Positions 1 to 8,207 of a stretch of DNA of 60,438 nucleotides are shown piece after piece. Both the position numbers and the translations under genes were made by a program. Where the stretch lies: contig CAMEIZ010000001.1 of NCBI GenBank assembly GCA_945919165.1, positions 1 through 60,438 of the forward strand. Direction: 5' to 3'. The stretch is from an uncultured Traorella sp. (GTDB taxonomy: Bacteria > Bacillota_I > Bacilli_A > Erysipelotrichales > Erysipelotrichaceae). Below the pieces are notes generated by a model that was given only the letters and a program-made list of their open reading frames with translations, ran no database searches and was not told where the DNA came from. Within the stretch, counting starts at the first letter, position 1; every line of letters begins with the position of its first letter.

Positions 1-462
1 TTCCTGAGCATAGCATTCTCCTGTAGTCATTTCACAATATACAATGGACAATCCAAACTGATGGTCAGCAATAGAAGCAATATACAGACTTTCTTTTTCA
101 TCGCCATTCTCATCCATCCATGTCCCCGGTGTTACTATTTTAATACATCCGCGCTGTACAATTTTTCCCGCTACTGGATCCTCTAACTGTTCAATAATTG
201 CTACTTTATATCCTTTTTGAGTTAAACGCTGTATATATCCACTGGCTGCATGATAAGGAATACCACACATTGGCACCTTTTCTTCAACACCTGCATTTCT
301 TCCAGTTAATACTAAATCTAATTCCTGACAAGCTATTTTCGCATCATCAAAGAACATCTCATAAAAATCTCCCAATCTATAAAATACAATACAATCCTGA
401 TACTTTTTCTTTTCTTCCAGATATTGCATCATCATGGGTGTATATTTCATTTCTTCGCTCAT
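1..462 (-). CDS. mutS: DNA mismatch repair protein MutS, N-terminal part (runs off the left edge)
   Basis: MutS binds mismatched bases and starts methyl-independent mismatch repair with MutL. Only about the first 154 residues lie in the window; the rest is beyond base 1. The translation begins MSEEMKYTPMMMQYLEEKK and continues with FYRLGDFYEMFFDDA. This holds the Phe-Tyr-Glu wedge that family members insert at a mismatch. It is followed by LDLVLTGRNAG and MCGIPYHAASGY, which are typical of mismatch-binding domain I. The ATG at 460-462 is preceded by AGGAG at a normal distance, so the start is secure. The gene is too incomplete at its 3' end to judge the ATPase domain. The next gene upstream on the same strand ends at 574 and is followed by a terminator, so mutS probably has its own promoter. 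Confidence 0.95.
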   Translation of the reverse strand, partial: MSEEMKYTPMMMQYLEEKKKYQDCIVFYRLGDFYEMFFDDAKIACQELDLVLTGRNAGVEEKVPMCGIPYHAASGYIQRLTQKGYKVAIIEQLEDPVAGKIVQRGCIKIVTPGTWMDENGDEKESLYIASIADHQFGLSIVYCEMTTGECYAQE

Positions 463-533
463 AGATCTACTCCTAAACATCCTTATTATATCAAAATTCT
501 TCCTTTAAAAGTAGTATTACTTTACTGACTAAA

Positions 534-568
534 TAAAAGACAGATCCACCGTTTTGATGAATCTATCT
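534..568 (-). terminator. Rho-independent terminator of the PTS-like gene
   Basis: On the minus strand a 13-bp stem containing several G-U pairs (arms 556-568 and 538-550, loop of 5 nt) is followed by TCTTTTATTT. It lies just beyond the stop codon at 574 and separates this gene from mutS. Confidence 0.7.
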
Positions 569-573
569 CTTTT

Positions 574-2172
574 CTAATTTTCTTTTTTTTGATTTTCTGC
601 TGATTCTTTAATCACAACTGCTTCAAATGTTTCAATTTCATTTTTCTTTTCCTGATCAATATATTCTTTGATCATAGTTGAGATATTTCCGATACGAATC
701 AGATAACCATTCTTGCTTTCTAACATCAAATAAGCTCCATATTGCCGTAAACCCTCATAATTTACTATTTCTCGATTTACAAATTTTACAGTAAGTTTAT
801 CAATAGTAGATTGGGTTTCAATGATGTTTTCTAATCCACCCAGTTTTTCAACGATATCTGCACAAATCTTATCTTTATCTACAACATTAAATAATCCAAA
901 TGCATATTTTTTGAAATAACGATTCGTTAAATAGTAAAAGATTATTGCTACAACAACTCCAATTGCAAGCAGCTTATAAACACTATTCGCTAGATATGGA
1001 TTTCTTAAATATTCTAATAAATCAAGACCACTGCCTGGATTTGCAAGAATCATTAATTCATTAAAATGATATCCAATAACAATATGGGAAATCTGAAGAA
1101 AAGCATACAGCAAACCAATAATGAATAAATAAAAGACATACAGCATTGGCGATAAAATTACCATTAATATTTCTGATGGGAATGGATTGCCGCATAAAAT
1201 TGATAAAGCAATGGCAATAATGAAGAAACCAAGATATCTTTTTCTATCATTTTTATCCGTTGTCAATTTAAAATAAGCCACATAATATGCCGGAATGATA
1301 AACAGATTAATGACATAGTAAGGTGTAATAAAAGTACCAGCTGTCAAGGAACTCATATCTGCTTCGCGCTGAGCTGTCCAAATAGCAACATCGCCTGAGA
1401 ATTTCAAACCAACATTATTCAGCCAACTTCCTCCCATATCGCTAAACCAGAATATTTCTCTTGGTATATCTAAAAGACCAAAAAGAGCACTTAATCTTTC
1501 TGAAATTCCATAAAGAAATAAATTAACAGGATTGGATATATCATTTGCAATCAATCCATAAAAAGCATTCATCCCCTGTATTACAAATGGCCAGATGTAA
1601 GCTAATGCTATTCCGCATAAAATACTTGTAACTGAACTCATAATACCTGCCATTGCATCATGATCCACAAAAGATGTTATCCCAAATATGGAATATTTTC
1701 TTGATCTCATATAGCAGTAATGTGTAATCACATATCCCAAAATATAGCTTAATATTCCTACATTATAGGGTGAACGTGTGGAAAAAAGCGTTCCATTTAT
1801 TTTATCGAAATCAATTGTTGTGAAATTGAAAATTGACTCATAAAAATATGAAGAAAACTCTGGATTTAAAAAGAAAACCATTGTAATATTGATAAGCACG
1901 ACAGATAGAACTCCAATAATTACGAGAATACTGGATTCATATCGATGTGATAATACCTGTACAAAAACCAGCATTGGAAACAGATAAATCACACTTGCTC
2001 CTATATAGCGTAAAAGTTCAAACAATTTTATTAATAATTGTTGATCAAGATGCCATAAAAACGCAACATTCTGATTCAATACTACCGTTCCTATTCCTAA
2101 AAGCAAAGTTCCAATAAAAAGAATTTTTAAAGGGAACTGCATAATTTCTAATAACGAATGCCATTTTGACAT
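574..2172 (-). CDS. PTS EIIC/EIIB-like membrane protein with degenerate catalytic motifs
   Basis: This 532-residue protein has many hydrophobic segments over its first 430 residues. A soluble C-terminal domain follows and aligns by eye with the glucose-family PTS EIIB domain (GGLENI, then a conserved hydrophobic pattern and a glycine-rich end). In active enzymes the EIIC loop carries GITEP and EIIB carries a phosphorylated Cys before TRLR. Here these positions read GNPFPSE and QSTIDKL, so the active Cys is replaced by Thr and the transport motif is lost. I infer a PTS-derived protein that does not phosphorylate sugar in the usual way, perhaps a sensor. The start is placed at MSKWHSL because GAGGTGG precedes it; an in-frame ATG lies nine codons upstream. 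It is divergent from rodA. The family assignment is moderate and the function is unknown. Confidence 0.65.
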   Translation of the reverse strand: MSKWHSLLEIMQFPLKILFIGTLLLGIGTVVLNQNVAFLWHLDQQLLIKLFELLRYIGASVIYLFPMLVFVQVLSHRYESSILVIIGVLSVVLINITMVFFLNPEFSSYFYESIFNFTTIDFDKINGTLFSTRSPYNVGILSYILGYVITHYCYMRSRKYSIFGITSFVDHDAMAGIMSSVTSILCGIALAYIWPFVIQGMNAFYGLIANDISNPVNLFLYGISERLSALFGLLDIPREIFWFSDMGGSWLNNVGLKFSGDVAIWTAQREADMSSLTAGTFITPYYVINLFIIPAYYVAYFKLTTDKNDRKRYLGFFIIAIALSILCGNPFPSEILMVILSPMLYVFYLFIIGLLYAFLQISHIVIGYHFNELMILANPGSGLDLLEYLRNPYLANSVYKLLAIGVVVAIIFYYLTNRYFKKYAFGLFNVVDKDKICADIVEKLGGLENIIETQSTIDKLTVKFVNREIVNYEGLRQYGAYLMLESKNGYLIRIGNISTMIKEYIDQEKKNEIETFEAVVIKESAENQKKEN

Positions 2173-2189
2173 ACTACCACCTCTCATAT

Positions 2190-2218
2190 ATAATAACATT
2201 AATGAGAGTTCAGTTCAA
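2190..2218 (-). promoter_or_regulatory. SigA-type promoter of the PTS-like gene
   Basis: Minus strand: TTGAAC (2218-2213), 17-bp spacer, TATTAT (2195-2190), placed about 18 bp before the chosen start codon at 2172. Confidence 0.65.
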
Positions 2219-2253
2219 ACACTCTAAGATTTTTTTGAAAAGGATGTGACAAC

Positions 2254-3465
2254 ATGCAAAAAAACCTCCATCGGGTTAAAGAACCTAAAAGATTTGATTT
2301 CATTCTTATTTCAATAGTATCGCTTCTTGTCTTATGCGGTCTTATTGCTATATATTCTTCTTTAAAACAACTTCCTGCTTTTCAGTCTGGTATAGTATTT
2401 ACTCAAATTCGTTGGATTCTCATTAGCTGTATTGCCATTGCCATCATCATGTATTTTGGAAATGATTCTTTATATGATTTTATTGAAATAGTTTACTGGA
2501 TCCTCTTTGCGCTTCTGGTGATTCTTTTTATCGATAAAATTCTCTATTCCTTTACTTATCGTCATCTTCCGGGTGGTTTAATTACCGATATTAAAGGTGC
2601 TGTTTCATGGTATAATCTGCCAGGTCTTGGAAGTCTTCAGCCTTCAGAATTTATGAAAATTGTCCTTGTTATTAAAACAGCTCTTATTATTAATGAACAT
2701 AATGAAAATAAAATAGAAGACAGTTATGAGGAAGATGTTGAGTTATTTAAAAAAGTTCTTAAACCATCTATTATTCCTCTATTATTAATTCTTTTTCAAC
2801 CGGATACTGGATTGTTTATCATTATCAGCATCAGCATTTTTGTAATGGTTTTATGTTCCGGTATTAAACGTGAATGGTTTATTTTCTTTTTTGGATTAAT
2901 TACTTTTTTCATTTTGCTATTCCTTTATTTATATTTCTTTCAACGTCCAATATTAAATATTTTCATACAAGATTACAAATTAAGTCGAATTGATGGCTGG
3001 TTTTATCCGGAACTTAGTGTTAAAGATCAAGGACATCAGCTTTATACTTCTCTATTAGCCTTAGGTTCTGCCGGCTTAAAAGGTGTTGGACTTCAGCCTA
3101 CTACTATTCAGTTATCTGAAGCTAATACTGATTTAATATTTGTTGTTTTCGGTCAGTCTTTTGGACTTATTGGATCTTTATTCTTATTATCTTTATGCTT
3201 TGCTCTTGATTTCAGAATTTATCAAATTATTATTCAATCAAAAAATATGGTTGAAAAATATATGATGTGTGGATTTTTAGGAATGCTTGTTTATCAACAG
3301 ATTCAAAATATTGGCATGCTGATTGGTCTTTTACCAATTACTGGTATTACCCTTCCTTTTGTGTCATATGGAGGAAGTTCACTTTTATCTTATTTTATTG
3401 CTTTAGGATTTATTCTAAATTCTTCAGCTAAAGCAAAAAAACTAAGCGACTATGTCTATGACTAG
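2254..3465 (+). CDS. rodA: Rod-shape peptidoglycan glycosyltransferase RodA (SEDS family)
   Basis: SEDS proteins polymerise lipid II into glycan strands in the membrane, working with a class B PBP; RodA serves the elongation complex. The 403-residue protein has about ten hydrophobic segments. It carries the family signatures GLGSLQPSEFMKI (about residue 125), AGLKGVGLQ, LSEANTDLIFVVFGQ (the family's catalytic Asp lies in this area) and LPFVSYGGSSLLSY near the end. The start ATG has AAGGATG upstream. The FtsW paralogue is the main alternative; the short N-terminus and PGLGSLQPSEF favour RodA. The 3' end of the gene forms one arm of the terminator shared with nadK, so the two genes converge with only six bases between them. 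Confidence 0.88.
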   Translation: MQKNLHRVKEPKRFDFILISIVSLLVLCGLIAIYSSLKQLPAFQSGIVFTQIRWILISCIAIAIIMYFGNDSLYDFIEIVYWILFALLVILFIDKILYSFTYRHLPGGLITDIKGAVSWYNLPGLGSLQPSEFMKIVLVIKTALIINEHNENKIEDSYEEDVELFKKVLKPSIIPLLLILFQPDTGLFIIISISIFVMVLCSGIKREWFIFFFGLITFFILLFLYLYFFQRPILNIFIQDYKLSRIDGWFYPELSVKDQGHQLYTSLLALGSAGLKGVGLQPTTIQLSEANTDLIFVVFGQSFGLIGSLFLLSLCFALDFRIYQIIIQSKNMVEKYMMCGFLGMLVYQQIQNIGMLIGLLPITGITLPFVSYGGSSLLSYFIALGFILNSSAKAKKLSDYVYD

Positions 3466-3474
3466 TCGCTTTTA
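3444..3474. terminator. Bidirectional terminator between rodA and nadK
   Basis: AAGCGACTA (3444-3452) pairs with TAGTCGCTT (3463-3471). The plus strand continues with TTTTAG and the minus strand with AGTTTTTTT, so it can end both convergent transcripts. The rodA stop codon TAG lies inside the right arm. Confidence 0.75.
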
Positions 3475-4242
3475 GTATAAATCTTTTAAACGTTCTACAT
3501 AATTAATTTCACGATATTTTGCAAAACGAATCGTATTATCACTTAATTTTACTTTTATTTTTGATTTTTTTCCTAATGGGATATGTTTCTGATCATAGCA
3601 AAGAAAAGCACCTTCAAAACTATTGCTTTGGAATTCAATTACTCTTTCAGGTTTCAATATATAAGGAACTCCAAGAGAGCGATACTTTTGATGATGTATT
3701 CCAGTAATTTCATGCATCTGCAATAGATCAAGTCCTTCTTCAATTACAGCACCCTTCAATGATCGATTATAAGCCGTTGAACCTAATTGTGTACACACAC
3801 ACATTCCTGTCCCTCTAAATGTTTCAAGATAAACACCATCGATATAAACATCTAATAATTGAGTTTGGATCACATTTTCAATTCTCATTTCATTAACTGC
3901 AAAATATTTCTGATCATCATATTCAATCTCAAGTAATGGAACACTGCGTATTTTAGCTTTTTTAGTTAATACATCCTGAATACATAAATTCAATTCCTCT
4001 GCGGTATAATCTGTAAAAAAGCCTAATGTACCTGTATGAATTGCTAGAAATGAACATCTGTTAATTATTTCCAAATATTGATGAACAGCATGAAGAAAAG
4101 TACCATCTCCTCCAATACAAAAAATTAGTTCAGGATTTTTATTGTCATTGATCCATTTATTTTTTATGAGTGAAGCTGTTAATTTCTTGCTGATTATTTC
4201 TGAAATTTCATCTTTTCTTGAAACAATTGCGAATTTATTCAT
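3472..4242 (-). CDS. nadK: NAD kinase
   Basis: NAD kinase makes NADP from NAD and ATP or polyphosphate in the cytoplasm. The protein has the family's GGDGT motif at about residues 44-48 (FCIGGDGTFLHAV), an NE motif (AVNEMRIEN), and GSTAYNRSLKGAVI, the nucleotide-binding segment normally written GSTAYNKSLGGA. Its length of 256 residues is normal for Firmicutes. I start at MNKFAIV because AAAGGAAG sits 6 nt before that ATG; the ATG two codons upstream abuts the Shine-Dalgarno sequence. The divergent neighbour encodes a CYTH-domain protein. NAD kinase and the CYTH phosphatase YjbK are also close neighbours in Bacillus, which supports both calls. Confidence 0.95.
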   Translation of the reverse strand: MNKFAIVSRKDEISEIISKKLTASLIKNKWINDNKNPELIFCIGGDGTFLHAVHQYLEIINRCSFLAIHTGTLGFFTDYTAEELNLCIQDVLTKKAKIRSVPLLEIEYDDQKYFAVNEMRIENVIQTQLLDVYIDGVYLETFRGTGMCVCTQLGSTAYNRSLKGAVIEEGLDLLQMHEITGIHHQKYRSLGVPYILKPERVIEFQSNSFEGAFLCYDQKHIPLGKKSKIKVKLSDNTIRFAKYREINYVERLKDLY

Positions 4243-4296
4243 TTTCATCTTCCTTTTCTTTATTACCTATTGTATCATAATTGTCAGGTGATTCAT

Positions 4297-4842
4297 ATGA
4301 TAAATAACTTAGAGATTGAATACAAGATTTTAGTAACAAAGCAGCAATTTGATTTGCTTTCTTCTTTTTATCCAGATAAAACTTTTATCAAACAAATTAA
4401 TACCTATTATGATACTAAATCTTCTGAATTAAGGAATCAACATTGTGCTATGCGAATTCGAGAAAAAGAAAATACTTTTCTTATCACTCTTAAAACACCT
4501 GCTTCTAATGGTCATCATGAATTTGAGACTTTTGTCAGTGAAAACAGTTCAAAAATGTTTTATGAATCTGAAATTTCAAATATCCTAAAACAGTTTCATC
4601 TTCAGGATGCCATTATCCCAATCGGAACTTGTACAACATACCGTGCTGTTGTAAGAAATGAACTTGCTGAATTGTGTTTCGATATAAATGAATATAATGG
4701 TATCACTGATTATGAAATTGAATATGAACAATTAACTGACCACGATGGTATAACAGAATTTAATAAAATACTTTCAAAAATTCAATTGAATTATACTCAA
4801 AACTGTAAAAGTAAATTTAGAAGGACTCTTGAAACAAAATGA
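4297..4842 (+). CDS. CYTH-domain protein (triphosphate tunnel metalloenzyme, YjbK-like)
   Basis: CYTH proteins form a beta-barrel tunnel that hydrolyses triphosphate-containing substrates with Mg or Mn; the Firmicute YjbK group is associated with inorganic polyphosphate. The signature ExExK is seen at the N-terminus as EIEYK. Alternating charged beta-strand residues follow (YYDTKSSELRNQHCAMRIRE, FLITLKTPA, HHEFET, CFDINEYNGITDYEIEYE). Length is 181 residues. The start is MINNLEIEYK because AGGTGA lies just upstream of that ATG; an upstream in-frame start has no ribosome site. The stop codon overlaps the start of the DUF1294 gene (ATGA), so the two are translationally coupled. The true substrate is not shown by the sequence. 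Confidence 0.85.
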   Translation: MINNLEIEYKILVTKQQFDLLSSFYPDKTFIKQINTYYDTKSSELRNQHCAMRIREKENTFLITLKTPASNGHHEFETFVSENSSKMFYESEISNILKQFHLQDAIIPIGTCTTYRAVVRNELAELCFDINEYNGITDYEIEYEQLTDHDGITEFNKILSKIQLNYTQNCKSKFRRTLETK

Positions 4843-5108
4843 AGATTTTAACTTGTTATTTACTTATTCTTAATTTTCTATCTTTTATTCTTATGATGAT
4901 AGACAAGAAACGAGCTATTCATCATAAATGGAGAATTTCTGAGAAAGCTTTATTCTTTTGTGCTTTTCTTGGCGGCAGTTTAGGAATTGGTTTAGGAATG
5001 CTTCTTTTTCATCACAAAACTAAGAAATGGTATTTCATTTTAGGTATTCCTATTTTATTTATTACAAATCTTATCTTTCTTTATTTAATTTTACAAATAA
5101 ATTTTTAA
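4839..5108 (+). CDS. DUF1294 small membrane protein
   Basis: This 89-residue protein has three predicted membrane helices and the DUF1294 pattern: a first helix ending in MMIDKKRAIHHKWRISE, then FLGGSLGIGLGMLLFHHKTKK, then a last helix. The family (YsdA-like) has no established biochemical role that I can state. The start codon overlaps the CYTH gene's stop codon, so the two are very likely co-transcribed and co-translated. It converges on recR, with a long hairpin between them. Confidence 0.85.
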   Translation: MKILTCYLLILNFLSFILMMIDKKRAIHHKWRISEKALFFCAFLGGSLGIGLGMLLFHHKTKKWYFILGIPILFITNLIFLYLILQINF

Positions 5109-5112
5109 AAAA

Positions 5113-5180
5113 GAAGTAGTCTATGTAGTAATCTCTTAAAGTTGAATCAACTTTTTGAGGTTCACTGCATTTTCTACTTC
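5113..5180. terminator. Long bidirectional hairpin between the DUF1294 gene and recR
   Basis: GAAGTAG (5113-5119) pairs with CTACTTC (5174-5180). Inside it ATGTAGT pairs with ACTGCAT, AATCTC with GAGGTT, and the core AAAGTTGA with TCAACTTT. The right side is followed by ATTTTTTTT and, on the minus strand, the left side by TTTTTT, so it can terminate in both directions. The recR stop codon lies within the stem. Confidence 0.7.
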
Positions 5181-5767
5181 ATTTTTTTTCTGTTTTCCAG
5201 TGCTTTAATTAATGTTAATTCATCTGCATAGTCCAGATGTCCACCCATTGGCAAACCATGAGCAATTCGAGTGATATTTACATTTTTACTTTCAAGCAAT
5301 TTTGAAAGATACAATGCTGTTGTTTCTCCTTCTACTGTTGGATTATTCGCTAAAATAATTTCTTTTACTGAATCGTCACATCGATTGATCAATCCATCTA
5401 TTTGAATATCTTCCGGAAGTACCCCTTTTGAAGGTGAAATTGCTCCGCCAAGAACATGATATACTCCTTTATATTCTTGAGTTTTTTCCATTGCTATTAA
5501 ATCTTGAATCTGTTCAACTACACATATAGTTGTTGTATCACGAGTTTCATCACGACAAATTTCACACAAATCGCCTTCAGCCAGATTACCACATATCTTA
5601 CAGGTATGTATATTTTTCTTTGCTTTCTCACATACTGATAAAAACTCATCTATTTCATTTTGATTCCAATTTAAAAATTCAAAAGCATAGCGTTCTGCTG
5701 TTTTCACTCCCACTCCAGGAAATTTACGAAAACATTCTACCAGCGCTTCAAATAAAGCGGGATACAT
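5174..5767 (-). CDS. recR: Recombination mediator RecR
   Basis: RecR works with RecF and RecO to load RecA at gaps in single-stranded DNA. The 197-residue protein has the N-terminal helix-hairpin-helix (FRKFPGVGVKTAERYAFE), a four-cysteine zinc finger (CKICGNLAEGDLCEIC), and a Toprim domain with VVEQIQDLIAMEK and a C-terminal GLPMGGHLDYADELTL. Its length is standard. Its ATG overlaps the stop codon of ybaB (TAATG), and dnaX precedes ybaB by two bases. This is the conserved dnaX-ybaB-recR operon. Confidence 0.97.
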   Translation of the reverse strand: MYPALFEALVECFRKFPGVGVKTAERYAFEFLNWNQNEIDEFLSVCEKAKKNIHTCKICGNLAEGDLCEICRDETRDTTTICVVEQIQDLIAMEKTQEYKGVYHVLGGAISPSKGVLPEDIQIDGLINRCDDSVKEIILANNPTVEGETTALYLSKLLESKNVNITRIAHGLPMGGHLDYADELTLIKALENRKKMK

Positions 5768-6057
5768 TAGAACATACCTGGCATTTTTACCCCGCCAGTT
5801 AATTTACTCATTACTTGATCATGTTCTTCTTTCACTGATTCGATTACTTTATTGATGGTAACTGCAATCATATCTTGAAGCATTTCCTTATCATCTTCTT
5901 TTTTAATTTCAATTGAGTTTACATGATAAGCGCCATCCATTTCAATTTTCACAAAATCATTTTCTTCAACATATATTTTCTGTTCTAATTCTTTTTCGTT
6001 TTTTACAATCTCTGATTGCATTTTCTGAGCCTGTTTTAATAATGCTTGTACATTCAT
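5767..6057 (-). CDS. ybaB: Nucleoid-associated protein, YbaB/EbfC family
   Basis: YbaB/EbfC proteins are small dimeric DNA-binding proteins encoded with dnaX and recR in most bacteria. The 96-residue sequence shows the family layout: an N-terminal helix rich in Gln, Lys and Met (LLKQAQKMQSEIVKNEKEL), a central beta region (VKIEMDGAYHVNSIEI) and a C-terminal helix ending in the common MPGMF. AAAGGAG sits 7 nt before the ATG. The call rests on sequence pattern plus the operon position. Confidence 0.95.
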   Translation of the reverse strand: MNVQALLKQAQKMQSEIVKNEKELEQKIYVEENDFVKIEMDGAYHVNSIEIKKEDDKEMLQDMIAVTINKVIESVKEEHDQVMSKLTGGVKMPGMF

Positions 6058-6058
6058 T

Positions 6059-7705
6059 TTAATTCTCCTTTATATCGATATTTTCTTCTCCAAATAGCTT
6101 TTTAACTAAATCAAGACTGCTTTTTTCTGTGCTTATTTCTGCTGCTGATGGAAGTGTACCTTCTTTTTGACGAATCCTGAATACTGCTACAATTTGAGTG
6201 TTTTCATCTTCTGTCAACGCATATATTTTTTTCTTTTTCAAAAGAAGTACTTCCATGAATTCAATGAATCCACCCTGAGCATCCTGTTCATTGATTTCAT
6301 TTGCAATTGCTTCATTGTTCACTGCAACAACTATATATTGATTGCTGCTGGCAATCAATTTACTTTCTCTTAGCAGATTTGCATATCTTGCCCAAGTTGG
6401 ATTTAAATAATAGTTTGCTAATGTTTTAAATTTTACTAAATCTTTATTCTTTTCTTCTTTAGTTGCTCCAACCAATAAAGATAGTATAAATTCTTGGTCT
6501 AACTTTTTAATTATTCTTAATTCCTGTGTTTGAGCATTTTCTATTTTTATTTTCTCTGTCTGTTCAGGTTCTTTTATTTTTTTATCTACTTTTATTGATT
6601 CTTTTAATGTTTCACGTGAAACATATTCATTCTCTATTGACATCATATTCAATAAACAAACTTCAAAATAAGAATTTACATTCGAAGCAAAACGATATTT
6701 ATCGTAAGTTTCAATTAGTTGTTCAATCATCTTAAGTCTTTTCTTTGTAGATAAACCTAATTTAGAAACTTCTACTTCTTTTTCATTAAGTGTAGTCAAT
6801 AAAGATGCGCTTTTTGTATAATCATGAATAACACTTTCTTTTAGTATTTCAATCAAATCACTTGTACATCTTTTAATATCAATTCCTTTTTCAACAAATT
6901 GATTTACTTTATTTATACATTCGCTTGCTTTTTTTTCACTTACTAACTGAAGAAGTTCGATTTTCTCTTGAACTGATACAACTCCGTAAATCGCATGAAC
7001 TGCTTCTAAATTGATTGAATTTTGAGAATATGCTATTACCTGATCAAGTATACTTAACGCATCTCTCATACCTCCATCAGCAAGTTGACAAATAAGACGT
7101 ATTGCATCTTCTTCATAATCAATTTTTTCTTGATTCAAAACTAATTTTAAGCGAGAGATCATATCTGAAATACTAACTTTCGTAAAATCATATCGTTGAC
7201 ATCTTGAAATAATTGTAGGCAATACTTTTTGAGGTTCAGTTGTAGCAAAAATAAAAATAACATGAGCCGGTGGTTCTTCTATAGTTTTTAACAAAGCATT
7301 AAAAGCTCCTGTTGACATCATGTGCACTTCATCAATGATATATACCTTATATTTTCCATTCATGGGTGCATATTTTACTTTTTCAATTAAATCACGGACT
7401 TCATCAACACCATTATTACTAGCAGCATCAATTTCAATAATATCTGGATGACTGCCATTTTGTATAGCTATACAGTTTGAACATATTCCGCAAGGAATTT
7501 TTTCATGACTTTCACAATTGATCATTTTTGCAAATATTTTTGCAATTGTTGTCTTTCCTGTACCTCTTGGGCCACAAAAAAGATAAGCATGAGCAATTCT
7601 ATTCTGAATGACTGCATTTTTTAATGTTTTTACGATATGTTTCTGCCCTGCGACATCATCAAACGAAGTAGGTCTATATTTTCGATATAGTGCAATATAA
7701 GACAT
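6059..7705 (-). CDS. dnaX: DNA polymerase III gamma/tau subunit
   Basis: The tau/gamma subunit is the ATPase motor of the clamp loader and ties the two polymerase cores to the helicase. The Walker A motif GPRGTGKT lies at residues 45-52. A four-cysteine zinc module follows (C64, C72, C75, C78), then Walker B IIDEVHMM (about 123-130) and the sensor segment PTIISRCQRYDF. Length is 548 residues. The C-terminal third is less conserved, as is usual. The start ATG has AGGTG upstream. The coding sequence contains a perfect 16-bp parS palindrome at about codons 361-366 (encoding VSRET), which constrains the protein there. A TATAAT-like -10 lies at 7729-7734 between tadA and dnaX. Confidence 0.97.
   Translation of the reverse strand: MSYIALYRKYRPTSFDDVAGQKHIVKTLKNAVIQNRIAHAYLFCGPRGTGKTTIAKIFAKMINCESHEKIPCGICSNCIAIQNGSHPDIIEIDAASNNGVDEVRDLIEKVKYAPMNGKYKVYIIDEVHMMSTGAFNALLKTIEEPPAHVIFIFATTEPQKVLPTIISRCQRYDFTKVSISDMISRLKLVLNQEKIDYEEDAIRLICQLADGGMRDALSILDQVIAYSQNSINLEAVHAIYGVVSVQEKIELLQLVSEKKASECINKVNQFVEKGIDIKRCTSDLIEILKESVIHDYTKSASLLTTLNEKEVEVSKLGLSTKKRLKMIEQLIETYDKYRFASNVNSYFEVCLLNMMSIENEYVSRETLKESIKVDKKIKEPEQTEKIKIENAQTQELRIIKKLDQEFILSLLVGATKEEKNKDLVKFKTLANYYLNPTWARYANLLRESKLIASSNQYIVVAVNNEAIANEINEQDAQGGFIEFMEVLLLKKKKIYALTEDENTQIVAVFRIRQKEGTLPSAAEISTEKSSLDLVKKLFGEENIDIKEN
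6608..6623. promoter_or_regulatory. parS: parS centromere site (ParB/Spo0J binding), inside dnaX
   Basis: TGTTTCACGTGAAACA is a perfect 16-bp palindrome and matches the Firmicute consensus TGTTNCACGTGAAACA exactly. ParB loads here to organise and segregate the origin region. It lies about 12 kb from oriC, within the usual zone. No parA or parB gene is in the window. Confidence 0.93.
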
Positions 7706-7748
7706 ACAACACCTGCTTTCTGTTAGTTATTATATCATTATTCATAGT

Positions 7749-8192
7749 CTATTTCATTCTTTTTTGTCGAAAAAACTCCTTTAAAATCTCTGAACATTTA
7801 TCATCGATCATTGCTTCTGTTTGTGGATAATGATTATATCCTTTGTGCTCGTACATATTCATACAGGAACAAATTGAACCGCCCTTCGGATCCAAAGCAC
7901 CATAATAAATCTTTTTAATTCTTGATTGAAGTATAGCTCCTGCACACATTGGACATGGTTCTAACGTAACATAGAGTTCACAGTTATCCAATCTCCATGA
8001 GTTTAATTTTTTACAAGCTTTTTCAATAGCTAAAATTTCAGCATGAGCTGTAGATCTTTGTTTTGATTCTCTTAGATTATGGGCTCTGGAGATAATTTTT
8101 CCATCATATACTATAACAGCACCAATAGGTACTTCATCTTTTAATTTTGCTTTTACAGCTTCTTTATATGCTTCTTTCATGTATTGATTCAT
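7749..8192 (-). CDS. tadA: tRNA-specific adenosine deaminase
   Basis: TadA converts adenosine-34 to inosine in the anticodon of tRNA-Arg(ACG). The zinc and catalytic residues of the cytidine deaminase fold are present: TAHAEI (H50 and E52 from the chosen start) and PCPMCAGAI (C80, C83). The protein has 147 residues, a usual length. The ATG at 8192 is chosen because AGGTGA is 4 nt upstream; an in-frame start nine codons earlier would run into the SRP RNA. The gene is immediately downstream of the SRP RNA on the same strand, a common Firmicute arrangement. Confidence 0.95.
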   Translation of the reverse strand: MNQYMKEAYKEAVKAKLKDEVPIGAVIVYDGKIISRAHNLRESKQRSTAHAEILAIEKACKKLNSWRLDNCELYVTLEPCPMCAGAILQSRIKKIYYGALDPKGGSICSCMNMYEHKGYNHYPQTEAMIDDKCSEILKEFFRQKRMK

Positions 8193-8207
8193 TTTGTCAC
8201 CTATAAT

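Noticed and set aside
198..464. 88-codon plus-strand frame at the left edge
   Set aside because: It is antisense to the clear mutS N-terminus.
7822..7830. Perfect classical DnaA box TGTGGATAA inside tadA
   Set aside because: A single 9-mer is expected by chance roughly once per 100 kb or more often; it is isolated and 10 kb from the clusters.
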